A DNA stretch of 5,845 bases from an uncultured Oscillochloris sp. (GCA_903877345.1 CAIRDL010000145.1:1-5845), one strand, 5' to 3'. Counted from the first letter of the stretch, positions 1 through 5,630 are shown. Notes: generated by a model not told the origin, from the sequence alone. Numbers and translations: made by a program.

Positions 1-21
1 ACCTTACTTTACGGACTACTG

Positions 22-40
22 ATCCCCAACCCCCAACCCC
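22..40. repeat. CCCCAAC heptamer repeat
   Basis: Just downstream of the binding-protein gene, the heptamer CCCCAAC occurs twice in tandem (24-30 and 31-37) and is followed by a partial CCC. Short C/A-rich strings of this kind recur between genes in Chloroflexota and cyanobacteria; that statement is from memory. It lies 3' of the minus-strand gene and shows no hairpin, so it is not a convincing terminator. Confidence 0.5.
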
Positions 41-45
41 TAGAT

Positions 46-1026
46 TTAGCGTAGCGCCGCAACCATCACCGTGACGTTATGACGCATATAGTCAAGGTAG
101 GTTGCGCCGTCGCCGCCCGCCGGGGTGAGGGACTCGGTCAGGACGGTGACGAGCTTGGTGCCGGTGTCGTTCGCGATTTGGCGGGCCAAATTCGCGTTGA
201 CGATGTTGCCCACAAAGATCGCCTTCACGCCCAACGCCTTGATTTGCGTCTGGAGGGCCGCCAAATCCTGGGCTGACGCCTCCGCCGAGGAACTGTAGCC
301 CGGCAGGAGCGTGCCAACCTGCTTGAGTCCGTAACGGTCGGCCAGATAGCCGAAGAGGGCGTGGTCAGTCACGAGGAGGCGTTGGGCTGCGGGTACTTGG
401 GCAAACTGCGTGCCGATCCAGGTTGCCAGTTCGTCAAGCTGGGCATTGTAGCGCGTCGCATTCGCCTGATAAAGTGGCGCATTGGCCGCATCAAGACGGC
501 CTAGGGTCGCCACAATCGCGGCAGTCCAATACTTCACATTGGCAGGATCAGTCCAAGTATGCGGGTCGTGGGGCCCAAGTTCGTCGGCGTGGGCTGGGCC
601 AGGTTGCCCCGCGTCCCCGGTATGCACTTCGCCCGTCGCCAACTCGCGTAGCGGAATGTCTTGTGACAATTCAACCACCGCAGCCTGACCGCCCGCACTC
701 GCCAACAAACTGGCGAGAAACGCCTCATAGCCGACGCCGCTCACAAACACGACTTGGGCCGTCGTGACGCGGGCGATGTCTTGGGGTGAAGGGGCGAAAC
801 TGTGGGCATCGCTGCCAATAGGCACCAGCGTACTCACCGTGACCAGCTCGCCGCCAACTTGGCGCACGACATCACCGACGATGCTGGTACTTGCCACAAT
901 GCTCAGCGGCTGACGGGCGGTTTGGCCTGGTGATGCGGTGGGGCCTTGCGTCGTAGGCGGCTGTCCGCACGCCCCCAGAACGAGCGCTGCCGTCATGACC
1001 AGCGGCAGAAGCAAGCGTCGCACCAT
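46..1026 (-). CDS. Zinc/manganese ABC transporter substrate-binding lipoprotein (ZnuA/TroA family)
   Basis: This is the extracytoplasmic metal-capture component of a high-affinity ABC importer (cluster A-I), anchored to the membrane by lipid. The frame opens with GTG at 1029, but ATG at 1026 is preferred because GAGG lies about 7 bases upstream of it. Numbering here counts from the GTG. A basic N-terminus and hydrophobic segment (4-20) end in the lipobox L-G-A-C, with lipidated Cys21. Expected metal ligands are His76 in DAHSFAP, His157 in DPHTWTDP, His223 in TDHALFGYLADRYGL and, by position, Glu299 in TESL. Three histidines favour zinc, because manganese proteins such as PsaA use Glu at the third site. 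A loop rich in His and acidic residues (136-157) fits zinc capture. Its 326-327 residues are normal for the family. Permease and ATPase genes are not in the window; they could lie beyond position 1 or elsewhere. Manganese specificity cannot be excluded. Confidence 0.93.
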   Translation of the reverse strand: MVRRLLLPLVMTAALVLGACGQPPTTQGPTASPGQTARQPLSIVASTSIVGDVVRQVGGELVTVSTLVPIGSDAHSFAPSPQDIARVTTAQVVFVSGVGYEAFLASLLASAGGQAAVVELSQDIPLRELATGEVHTGDAGQPGPAHADELGPHDPHTWTDPANVKYWTAAIVATLGRLDAANAPLYQANATRYNAQLDELATWIGTQFAQVPAAQRLLVTDHALFGYLADRYGLKQVGTLLPGYSSSAEASAQDLAALQTQIKALGVKAIFVGNIVNANLARQIANDTGTKLVTVLTESLTPAGGDGATYLDYMRHNVTVMVAALR

Positions 1027-1051
1027 CACCGCGCCTCGCGCATTTGAGACA

Positions 1052-1063
1052 TTGTTTCAACAA
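1052..1063. promoter_or_regulatory. Possible metalloregulator operator (TTGTT-TC-AACAA)
   Basis: The dyad TTGTT, two bases, AACAA overlaps the predicted transcription start of the metal-binding-protein gene. That is where a Zur- or MntR-type repressor would be expected to act. The half-sites are only 5 bp and match no operator consensus that I recognise. The proposal rests on position and symmetry alone. Confidence 0.25.
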
Positions 1064-1068
1064 GGGCT

Positions 1069-1097
1069 ATTATCGCAGCAGCGGCGGGGCTTGTCAA
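1069..1097 (-). promoter_or_regulatory. Sigma-70 promoter of the metal-binding lipoprotein gene
   Basis: On the minus strand the -35 box is a perfect TTGACA (1092-1097) and the -10 box is GATAAT (1069-1074), one mismatch from TATAAT. The spacer is exactly 17 bases (1075-1091). Transcription should start near 1062, giving a 5' leader of about 35 bases before the ATG at 1026. This is the strongest promoter-like sequence in the window. Confidence 0.75.
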
Positions 1098-1121
1098 ACG
1101 GGCGAGGCGGGGAGGCATGCT

Positions 1122-1156
1122 GCAATCTAAAATCTAAAATTCAAAATTCGTCCTAC
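1122..1156. repeat. AT-rich interspersed repeat ending AATTCGTCCTAC
   Basis: A run of AATCTAAA/AATTCAAA units ends in AATTCGTCCTAC (1145-1156). The same 12-mer, also preceded by a related AATCCACA string, recurs at 4188-4199. Its composition is unlike the GC-rich flanks. Strings of this type are dispersed between genes in Chloroflexota and cyanobacteria (from memory). No coding capacity is apparent. Confidence 0.6.
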
Positions 1157-1198
1157 GCCCTCTTGGCGCAGGGCTGATGCAACGTCATCGTGTGCGCC

Positions 1199-1227
1199 GT
1201 AGCCCAGCCAGTAAACTGGCGGGCTAC
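1199..1227. repeat. Palindrome 1 of a REP-like cluster
   Basis: The outer stem GTAGCCC/GGGCTAC encloses the inner stem GCCAG/CTGGC with a TAAA loop and one bulged A. It starts with GTAG and ends with CTAC. GTAG is the foot tetranucleotide typical of REP elements served by RAYT (IS200/IS605-like) transposases. No such transposase is visible here. It could also act as a structured RNA end. Confidence 0.7.
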
Positions 1228-1230
1228 GGG

Positions 1231-1280
1231 TACGAAGCCCGCCTCGCGGGCTCACCGAGCCTGCTTTAGCAGGCTTCGTA
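1231..1280. repeat. Palindrome 2: two-armed (cloverleaf-like) repeat
   Basis: The outer stem TACGA/TCGTA (1231-1235, 1276-1280) encloses two perfect 7-bp hairpins. These are AGCCCGC-ctc-GCGGGCT (1236-1252) and AGCCTGC-TTTA-GCAGGCT (1258-1275). The result is a symmetric three-way junction. It follows palindrome 1 after three bases, which indicates a composite repeat array and not a lone terminator. Confidence 0.7.
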
Positions 1281-1282
1281 AA

Positions 1283-1325
1283 CGTAGCCGGTGGCTTCAG
1301 TCACCCGGCGAACGGGTAGGCTACG
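1283..1325. repeat. Palindrome 3 of the cluster, also two-armed
   Basis: The outer stem CGTAGCC/GGCTACG (1283-1289, 1319-1325) encloses a GGTG...CACC arm (1290-1305) and a short CCG...CGG arm. Like palindrome 1 it is bounded by GTAG and CTAC, and like palindrome 2 it can form a three-way junction. The inner arms are weaker than those of palindrome 2. Confidence 0.6.
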
Positions 1326-1490
1326 GCGCGCTCGGACTTTGCAACCGCCTCTTGGCGTGGCGGATCATGCCTCTGGCCTCGCGTTGCGCTATCATGGGTG
1401 CTGCGGGTAGCGTCCGGCATGCCTTGACACCGCGCTGGCCTTCGCTCCACCCGTCAGTTTGGCGCAACGCCGCGCCGAGATTCAGCGCTT
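1326..1490. other. Gene-free stretch upstream of the kinase
   Basis: No supported gene was seen between the palindrome cluster and the kinase. A TTGACA occurs at 1424-1429, but nothing resembling a -10 lies 16-18 bases downstream, so no promoter is called. The sequence is GC-rich with no recognisable protein remnant in any frame. The kinase promoter is presumably in this stretch but cannot be identified by eye. Confidence 0.5.
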
Positions 1491-3350
1491 GTGTGTGCAG
1501 GTCGCCTCGTCAGCCCGAACTTCGGACAAGGAGTCCCATGTCTCGCACTACCGCTTTTGAACGCCCTGACCGCCCACATTGCCCTCCTCGATCCTGTGGG
1601 TACCATCCTGGCGGTCAACGCCGCGTGGACGGACTTTGCCCGCGCCAACGGGGCTGATGCACCAACGACGACCGGCGTTGGGGTGAATTACCTCGCGGTC
1701 TGCCGCACGACGAGCGGAGCGGACGCCTCTACTGCAACGGTGGTCGCGACAGGTATTGCGGCGGTGCTGGCGGGTCAGCGCGACAGCTTCACCTATGAGT
1801 ATACCTGCCACGCGCCCCACGAGCAGCGCTGGTTTCGGATGCGCGTCACCTCGCTCGGCAGCACGGTTGGCGCAATCGTCGTCCACGAACCGATTACCGC
1901 CGCTAAACAGAACGCCCAGACAAACGCATGGCTGGCGGCCATCGTCGCCTCCTCGGACGACGCGATTATTGGTACGACGCTGGCGGGGCAGATCTTGAGT
2001 TGGAATGCCAGCGCGGAGCGTATCTTCGGCTACCCGGCGTCCCAGGTCATCGGCCAACCGTTTACGCGCATCATGCCGCCGCCGTTGGATGTTGAACTGA
2101 TGCCCCTCTCGCCCGACGACGACGATCCGCGCCGGTACGTCGAGCACGCGCTTGTCCGCCACGACGGGCAGCGCATCATCGTCGCACTCAACTTCGCCCC
2201 CATCCGCGACCAAGACGGCATGATCGTCGGTTCGGTCGTGATCGGGCACGATGTTACGGAACAGAAAAAGACCGAGGCGGCGCTCCGTGCGAGCAAGGAG
2301 CGCTTTCGTTCCATCATCGAGAATAGCGTCGAGGGGATTGTCCTGATCGATGCCAATCTCCAGACTTGCTATGTCAGCCCGACCATCACCACGCTGCTGG
2401 GCTACCCGGTTGAGACCTTTGCCGCGCTCTGGACACATGGCTTGTGCCATCCGGATGACCAGCTCCAGCTCGATACGTTCATCGCCACGCTAACCACCAA
2501 CGGCGGGGCGACCGGGCAGGTCACCACACGCTTGTTCCACCAGGATGGGAACTGGCGCTGGGTGGAGCTGCGTGGCAACAATCAGACTCACAACCCGGCA
2601 ATCCGTGAGATCATCGTGAGCTTTCACAATGTGACTAAGCGCGTGTGGCTCTACGACGAGATGTTCGCGGCCCATAGGCGGCTCCAGCAGATCTCCCAGC
2701 AGCTGCTGGTGGCGCAGGAACAGGGGCGCCACCATATCGCCCGCGAGCTCCACGACGAGATCGGCCAGGCCCTTGGTGCCCTAAAGATTAACCTGTATAT
2801 GCTGGGCACCTGGCCGGGAACCAGTGCCAACACCGCCCGGCTCGCTGAGAGTTTGCATATCGTTGATGTCCTGATTCAGCAGGTGCGGACACTCTCGCTG
2901 GATCTGCACCCGGCGATGCTCGACGACCTTGGGCTGGTCGCCACCCTCATGTGGTACTTGGATCGGTTCCAGCAGCGCACCGGGCTTGCCCTGGCCTTCG
3001 CCGACCGCCTCGGAGTCGTGCCGATGTCACCGCTCGTCGCGACGGCCTGCTTTCGGATCGCCCAAGAAGCCTTGACCAATGTGGCCCGCCACGCCCAAGC
3101 GCAGCGTATGACCGTCACGCTTAGCCGCCAGGAAGAAATGTTCGCCCTGAGTGTTTGTGATGACGGGATCGGCTTTGATGTGCAGGATCAACGGGCCAAA
3201 GCGGGGGCTGGTGCGAGCCTCGGGCTGATTAGTATCGCCGAGCGCGCCGAGCGGGCGGGCGGATGGGTGGATATCAGTTCCTCCCCCGGCAACGGTGCGG
3301 AGGTTTGGGCCTGGTTTCCGCTAGATGTTGCGTCGGCCGTTGCCAACTAG
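1491..3350 (+). CDS. Cytosolic three-PAS sensor histidine kinase, NarL/DesK-type (HisKA_3)
   Basis: This kinase autophosphorylates on a histidine and passes phosphate to a response regulator, here the gene 21 bp downstream. With GTG 1491 as residue 1 the order is: PAS (about 23-135, with D-x-x-G-x-I-x-x-VN-x-AW), PAS (146-259), PAS with a GNWRWVEL motif (268-386), helical linker (390-412), HisKA_3 with phospho-acceptor His421 in ARELHDEIGQ, LHPAMLDDLGL (472-482), and HATPase_c (about 515-612). The ATPase domain shows the N-box QEALTNVARHA, the G1 box DDGIGF (557-562) and a GLISIAERA segment. No transmembrane segment or signal peptide is present, so the sensed cue is probably intracellular. 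No cofactor ligand is obvious in the PAS domains. The start is doubtful: GTG 1491 has only a weak upstream purine stretch, while ATG 1538 follows a fine AAGGAG but lies in another frame. Removing one T from 1555-1558 would join that ATG to the kinase frame and give 603 residues. Confidence 0.9.
   Translation: MCAGRLVSPNFGQGVPCLALPLLNALTAHIALLDPVGTILAVNAAWTDFARANGADAPTTTGVGVNYLAVCRTTSGADASTATVVATGIAAVLAGQRDSFTYEYTCHAPHEQRWFRMRVTSLGSTVGAIVVHEPITAAKQNAQTNAWLAAIVASSDDAIIGTTLAGQILSWNASAERIFGYPASQVIGQPFTRIMPPPLDVELMPLSPDDDDPRRYVEHALVRHDGQRIIVALNFAPIRDQDGMIVGSVVIGHDVTEQKKTEAALRASKERFRSIIENSVEGIVLIDANLQTCYVSPTITTLLGYPVETFAALWTHGLCHPDDQLQLDTFIATLTTNGGATGQVTTRLFHQDGNWRWVELRGNNQTHNPAIREIIVSFHNVTKRVWLYDEMFAAHRRLQQISQQLLVAQEQGRHHIARELHDEIGQALGALKINLYMLGTWPGTSANTARLAESLHIVDVLIQQVRTLSLDLHPAMLDDLGLVATLMWYLDRFQQRTGLALAFADRLGVVPMSPLVATACFRIAQEALTNVARHAQAQRMTVTLSRQEEMFALSVCDDGIGFDVQDQRAKAGAGASLGLISIAERAERAGGWVDISSSPGNGAEVWAWFPLDVASAVAN
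1529..1540 (+). promoter_or_regulatory. Strong Shine-Dalgarno and ATG, out of frame with the kinase
   Basis: AAGGAG (1529-1534) stands four bases before ATG 1538. This is the best translation-start signal in the region. As sequenced, the ATG reads a 39-codon frame that ends with TGA at 1655-1657. If TTTT at 1555-1558 were TTT, it would read MSRTTALNALTAHIALLD, running straight into the first PAS domain. I infer that this was the ancestral kinase start. A short leader peptide is the alternative. Confidence 0.55.
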
Positions 3351-3357
3351 GGAAGAG

Positions 3358-3374
3358 AAGGAGAAGGACTAATG
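3358..3374 (+). promoter_or_regulatory. Shine-Dalgarno of the response regulator
   Basis: A purine-rich run in the 21-bp gap after the kinase contains AAGGAGAAGGA and ends shortly before ATG 3372. This supports that start codon and cotranscription with the kinase. Confidence 0.75.
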
Positions 3375-3961
3375 GCACCACTGCGGATACTGATCGCCGA
3401 GGATCATGTACTCATGCGGGCAGGTCTGCGCCTGCTGTTGGAGCAAATGAATGAGGTCGTCGTGGTCGCGGAGGCCAGCGATGGGGCCGAAGCCTTGCGC
3501 CTGTTCGCGCTCCACCGTCCCGATATCGCCGTGCTCGACATCGCGATGGAGCCACTCAATGGGCTGGAGGTCACCGTGCGGGTAAAGACGGAATGGCCTG
3601 AGGTACGCGTGCTCATGCTCTCGATGTATGCGACCGACAGCTACATTGAGCAGGCGCTCCGGGCGGGGGCGAACGGCTACCTGCTCAAAGACGCTGCTCC
3701 GGTTGAACTGGCCCGCGCCATCCGCGCGGTGGCGTCCGGGGGGACCTATCTGAGTTCAGCGGTCGCCAGCCGCGTGATGAAGCAGTTCACCCAAGGGACA
3801 GCGGAGCCACAAGATGGGCTAGAACAGCTCACCCGCGCCAGCGGAGCATCCTGCGGCTGATCGCGACGGGGCAGAACTCCAAGGAGATTGCCAGCACACT
3901 CCTGATCAGCGTGAAGACGGTGGAGGGTCACCGCGCCCATCTAATGGCGCGGCTCGGCATC

Positions 3962-4063
3962 TATAGCAATCCTATTGGGGGTGTTGCGTGGAGTCAAGGC
4001 TTCAGCCGGATAAGGCCGCCTAAAGGCTCGACTCCTTTTCATAACCTGTGTAGGATTGCTATA
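3962..4063. mobile_element. 98-bp MITE with TA target duplication, inserted in the response regulator
   Basis: The element spans 3964-4061. It has perfect 11-bp terminal inverted repeats, TAGCAATCCTA on the left and TAGGATTGCTA on the right, flanked by TA at 3962-3963 and 4062-4063. Excising the element and one TA rebuilds an uninterrupted HTH coding sequence, which defines both ends exactly. The element consists of two 49-bp arms in inverted orientation. After a divergent 15-bp stretch the arms match again, from GGAGTC inward at 16 of 20 positions, so the single strand can fold into a long hairpin. It encodes no transposase. TA duplication is characteristic of IS630/Tc1-mariner elements, so a relative elsewhere in the genome is the likely mobiliser (inference). 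Confidence 0.88.
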
Positions 4064-4124
4064 TGAAGTGGCCGGCCTGGTGCGCTTTGCCATCCGTGCT
4101 GGGCTTGTGGATCGTGACGCCTGA
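4062..4124 (+). other. Detached C-terminal fragment of the response regulator HTH
   Basis: After the MITE, the codons for YEVAGLVRFAIRAGLV followed by DRDA and TGA continue the LuxR-type HTH. They form the last helix and tail, which in this family contributes to dimerisation of the DNA-binding domain. The fragment has no start codon with a ribosome site, so it is a remnant and not a gene. Confidence 0.85.
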
Positions 4125-4152
4125 GGTGATCCGAGGAAATTCCATCGTGGGC

Positions 4153-4180
4153 GTAGAGACGCAAAATCTTGCGTCTCTAC
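4153..4180. terminator. Perfect 12-bp-stem hairpin between convergent genes
   Basis: GTAGAGACGCAA (4153-4164) and TTGCGTCTCTAC (4169-4180) pair without mismatch around an AATC loop. The position, 28 bases after the regulator stop and 15 bases beyond the flavoprotein stop, suits a bidirectional terminator, but no U-tract follows on either strand. GTAGAGACG...CGTCTCTAC palindromes are a dispersed repeat type in cyanobacteria and Chloroflexota (from memory), so this may be a repeat insertion that works as a transcript end. Confidence 0.6.
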
Positions 4181-4199
4181 AATCCACAATTCGTCCTAC
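4180..4199. repeat. Second copy of the AATTCGTCCTAC repeat
   Basis: CAATCCACAATTCGTCCTAC shares its last 12 bases exactly with 1145-1156 and is similar for about 8 bases before that. The TAG stop of the minus-strand flavoprotein (4196-4198) lies within it, so the repeat may have supplied the present stop codon. Confidence 0.5.
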
Positions 4200-5443
4200 A
4201 CCTGCCGCGCCGCAATCGCAGCGAGTTCACTCACGGCAGGATAGGGGCCGTAGATCGCGGCCAAATCTTCGAGGCGCAACCTCGCTCGTCGGGCGACCGC
4301 CAGGGGAGCCAAGATCTCGGCGGCGCGCGGGGCGACCGCAACGGCACCCGCAACGCGCCCCCCATAGTCCCAAGCCAGCGTCAGGAAGCCCTCGGTGGCG
4401 TCCATCACATGGGCCGCCAGACTATCGGCTAGGGCGACCGTCACGCTGCCTGCAGCGCCTTCGGTGGTGAGGCGCCCGATTTTGGCGGCTTGTGGCCCTT
4501 CCATGAAGGCCAGCACAATCCCATCAATGTCGGCAGGTTCACTGGAACGACGAACCGCGTGCAGAGCTGCCGCACGGGCCTGGGCCATCGCCACACTCGC
4601 CGCGACCGGAGCGAGCGCATCGCCGACGAGATAGACCCCGTGCAGCTTCGTCTGGCCGTAGACATCGGTTGTGGCTTGTTCGGCGGGCAATCCTACGGCG
4701 CGGTGATCGGGACGCCGCCCAAAGGCAAGGAAGGCCACCTCTGCCCCGTGGCGTTCACCGTTCACCGTAACGGCTGACACGCCTTCGAGACGAGCAGCGA
4801 GGCGCGTCACACGGCTGTGGGGAGCAACATGCACGCCTTGGCGTTCGAGGAGGCGCGTCAGGTAGCCATCCACCTCGGGGGCGGTGCCACTGTGGGGCGT
4901 TGCCTCGGGGACTAGCCAAGTTACGGCGCTCCCAAGTAGGCTCAGGGTATGGCACAACTCAAAGCCAATCGTGCCGTCACCAACCACGAGGGCGCTTGCG
5001 GGTAGACTCTGGAGCTTGCCCAGTTCCTCAGCGGCAAGGATACGCTCACCGTCAGGGGCCAAATCGGGGGGCAGCGTGAGCGTAGCCCCGGCGGCGATGA
5101 TCACGGCGTCGGCCTCAAGGCGCATCTGTTCGCCGTCAAGACTTTTGACCAGCACGGCACCCGGCCCGTCGAGTTGCCCGCGTCCTGGCAACGGCGTGAC
5201 ATCGAGGGCGGCGAGATCGGCGGCGCAGCGCGCCTGCCAACCTGCGCTCGCCCGGGCGACGCGCGCGCCAATCGCCTCGAGGTTACGCTCACCGGCGACG
5301 GCGGCGGCCAGCCAAACGCGCCCCGCCAATGGCCCCCACGCCCCCGGCACCCCGTCAGCAACCAAGGTGACGGCTGCGTGCGGGGCTGCTGCCCGCGCCG
5401 CCTCAACCCCTGCTGGCCCACCCCCAATGATCACGATCCGCAT
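4196..5443 (-). CDS. FAD/NAD(P)-dependent pyridine nucleotide-disulfide oxidoreductase-like flavoprotein lacking the redox disulfide
   Basis: This is a class I flavoprotein related to dihydrolipoamide dehydrogenase and mercuric reductase. ATG 5443 is chosen because the dinucleotide-binding fold begins at once (MRIVIIGGGPAG) and AGGAAGAGG lies a few bases upstream. The longer open frame to 5635 adds about 64 residues of unrelated, repeat-derived sequence. The product has 415 residues: FAD-binding GGGPAG (7-12), NAD(P)-binding VVGDGTIGFE (153-162), FGRRP (241-245), the second FAD motif YLVGDA (271-276), and a C-terminal dimerisation-type domain (about 310-415). Where the family carries CxxxxC there is GAWGPLAGRVW (34-44), with no cysteine. 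The usual HPTxSE reads YPAVSE (401-406), so the catalytic His is also missing. It probably binds FAD and NAD(P)H but cannot do dithiol chemistry. The substrate is unknown. It is convergent with the two-component genes and shares no operon in view. Confidence 0.9.
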   Translation of the reverse strand: MRIVIIGGGPAGVEAARAAAPHAAVTLVADGVPGAWGPLAGRVWLAAAVAGERNLEAIGARVARASAGWQARCAADLAALDVTPLPGRGQLDGPGAVLVKSLDGEQMRLEADAVIIAAGATLTLPPDLAPDGERILAAEELGKLQSLPASALVVGDGTIGFELCHTLSLLGSAVTWLVPEATPHSGTAPEVDGYLTRLLERQGVHVAPHSRVTRLAARLEGVSAVTVNGERHGAEVAFLAFGRRPDHRAVGLPAEQATTDVYGQTKLHGVYLVGDALAPVAASVAMAQARAAALHAVRRSSEPADIDGIVLAFMEGPQAAKIGRLTTEGAAGSVTVALADSLAAHVMDATEGFLTLAWDYGGRVAGAVAVAPRAAEILAPLAVARRARLRLEDLAAIYGPYPAVSELAAIAARQV

Positions 5444-5455
5444 GACGCACCTCTT
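5444..5455 (-). promoter_or_regulatory. Shine-Dalgarno deciding the flavoprotein start
   Basis: On the minus strand, GGAAGAGGTG precedes ATG 5443 at normal spacing. Together with the GGGPAG fold starting at residue 7, it argues against the upstream in-frame starts. Confidence 0.75.
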
Positions 5456-5513
5456 CCTTGATTCGCCGCATGGTAGACGGGAATTTTCAATCATCCAGGT
5501 CGTGCAAATGATC

Positions 5514-5567
5514 CGTGCTACGTGATCCGTGACCTGGCTGCACCCTGACCGATTACGGATCACGGAT
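5514..5567. repeat. GTGATCC heptamer-family repeat with an inverted copy
   Basis: GTGATCCGT (5522-5530) is matched by its reverse complement ACGGATCAC (5555-5563) across a 24-base loop. The block 5522-5550 recurs at 5817-5845 with four differences in 29 bases, including the shared GCACCCTGA. It lies in the likely 5' leader of the flavoprotein gene, so a 9-bp stem could form in that transcript. Confidence 0.6.
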
Positions 5568-5602
5568 TGGACGGGAGGTTTTAAATCTTCCACTTCCCTT
5601 AT

Positions 5603-5630
5603 AGCATAATTCGGCACGCCCTCAGCGCAA
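5603..5630 (-). promoter_or_regulatory. Candidate promoter for the flavoprotein gene
   Basis: On the minus strand, TTGCGC (5625-5630) and TATGCT (5603-5608) are separated by 16 bases, in an AT-richer patch than its surroundings. Both boxes are only partial matches to sigma-70 consensus. Transcripts would carry a leader of roughly 150 bases including the GTGATCC repeat block. It is the best candidate seen upstream of this gene. Confidence 0.4.

Larger units (their letters stand above)
3372..4124 (+). pseudogene. NarL/LuxR-type response regulator, disrupted by a frameshift and a MITE insertion
   Basis: This is the cognate transcriptional regulator of the upstream kinase. The intact reading frame runs 3372-3860 (162 codons). 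It contains a complete receiver: acidic residues Glu10-Asp11, phospho-acceptor Asp56 in VLDIAM, Ser84 and Lys106 in LLKD. At residue 154 the frame derails into RASGASCG and a stop. Adding one C to CCC at 3832-3834 restores LTPRQRSILRLIATG and the LuxR HTH (NSKEIA, SVKTVEGH) in the next frame. That frame is then cut after GIY by a 98-bp foldback element plus a 2-bp duplication, and the final codons resume at 4065 as EVAGLVRFAIRAGLVDRDA, TGA 4122-4124. Repaired in both places, the protein is 217 residues, the usual family length. As sequenced, only a receiver without a DNA-binding domain is made. It could still act as a phosphate sink, but it is most simply a pseudogene. Confidence 0.88.

Noticed and set aside
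1199..1325. CRISPR array or tRNA genes in the palindrome cluster
   Set aside because: The units differ from one another and there is no regular repeat-spacer pattern. The cloverleaf-like folds lack tRNA T-arm and CCA features.
1424..1452. TTGACA as a kinase promoter
   Set aside because: No acceptable -10 hexamer lies 16-18 bases downstream.
1190..1657. 155-codon plus-strand open frame spanning the palindromes
   Set aside because: Most of it is repeat DNA. Only its end, from ATG 1538, has a ribosome site, and that is better explained as the displaced kinase start.
1548..2450. 300-codon minus-strand open frame opposite the kinase
   Set aside because: It is antisense to well-conserved PAS domains, is rich in Arg/Asp/Gly as expected from a GC-rich shadow frame, and shows no recognisable motif.
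3826..3860. Programmed -1 frameshift in the response regulator
   Set aside because: There is no canonical slippery heptamer, no purpose is known for shifting in this family, and the second lesion (MITE) favours decay or error.
4884..5525. 213-codon plus-strand open frame opposite the flavoprotein
   Set aside because: It is antisense to the FAD- and NAD-binding domains, with low-complexity Ala/Ser/Pro/Arg composition and no family motif.
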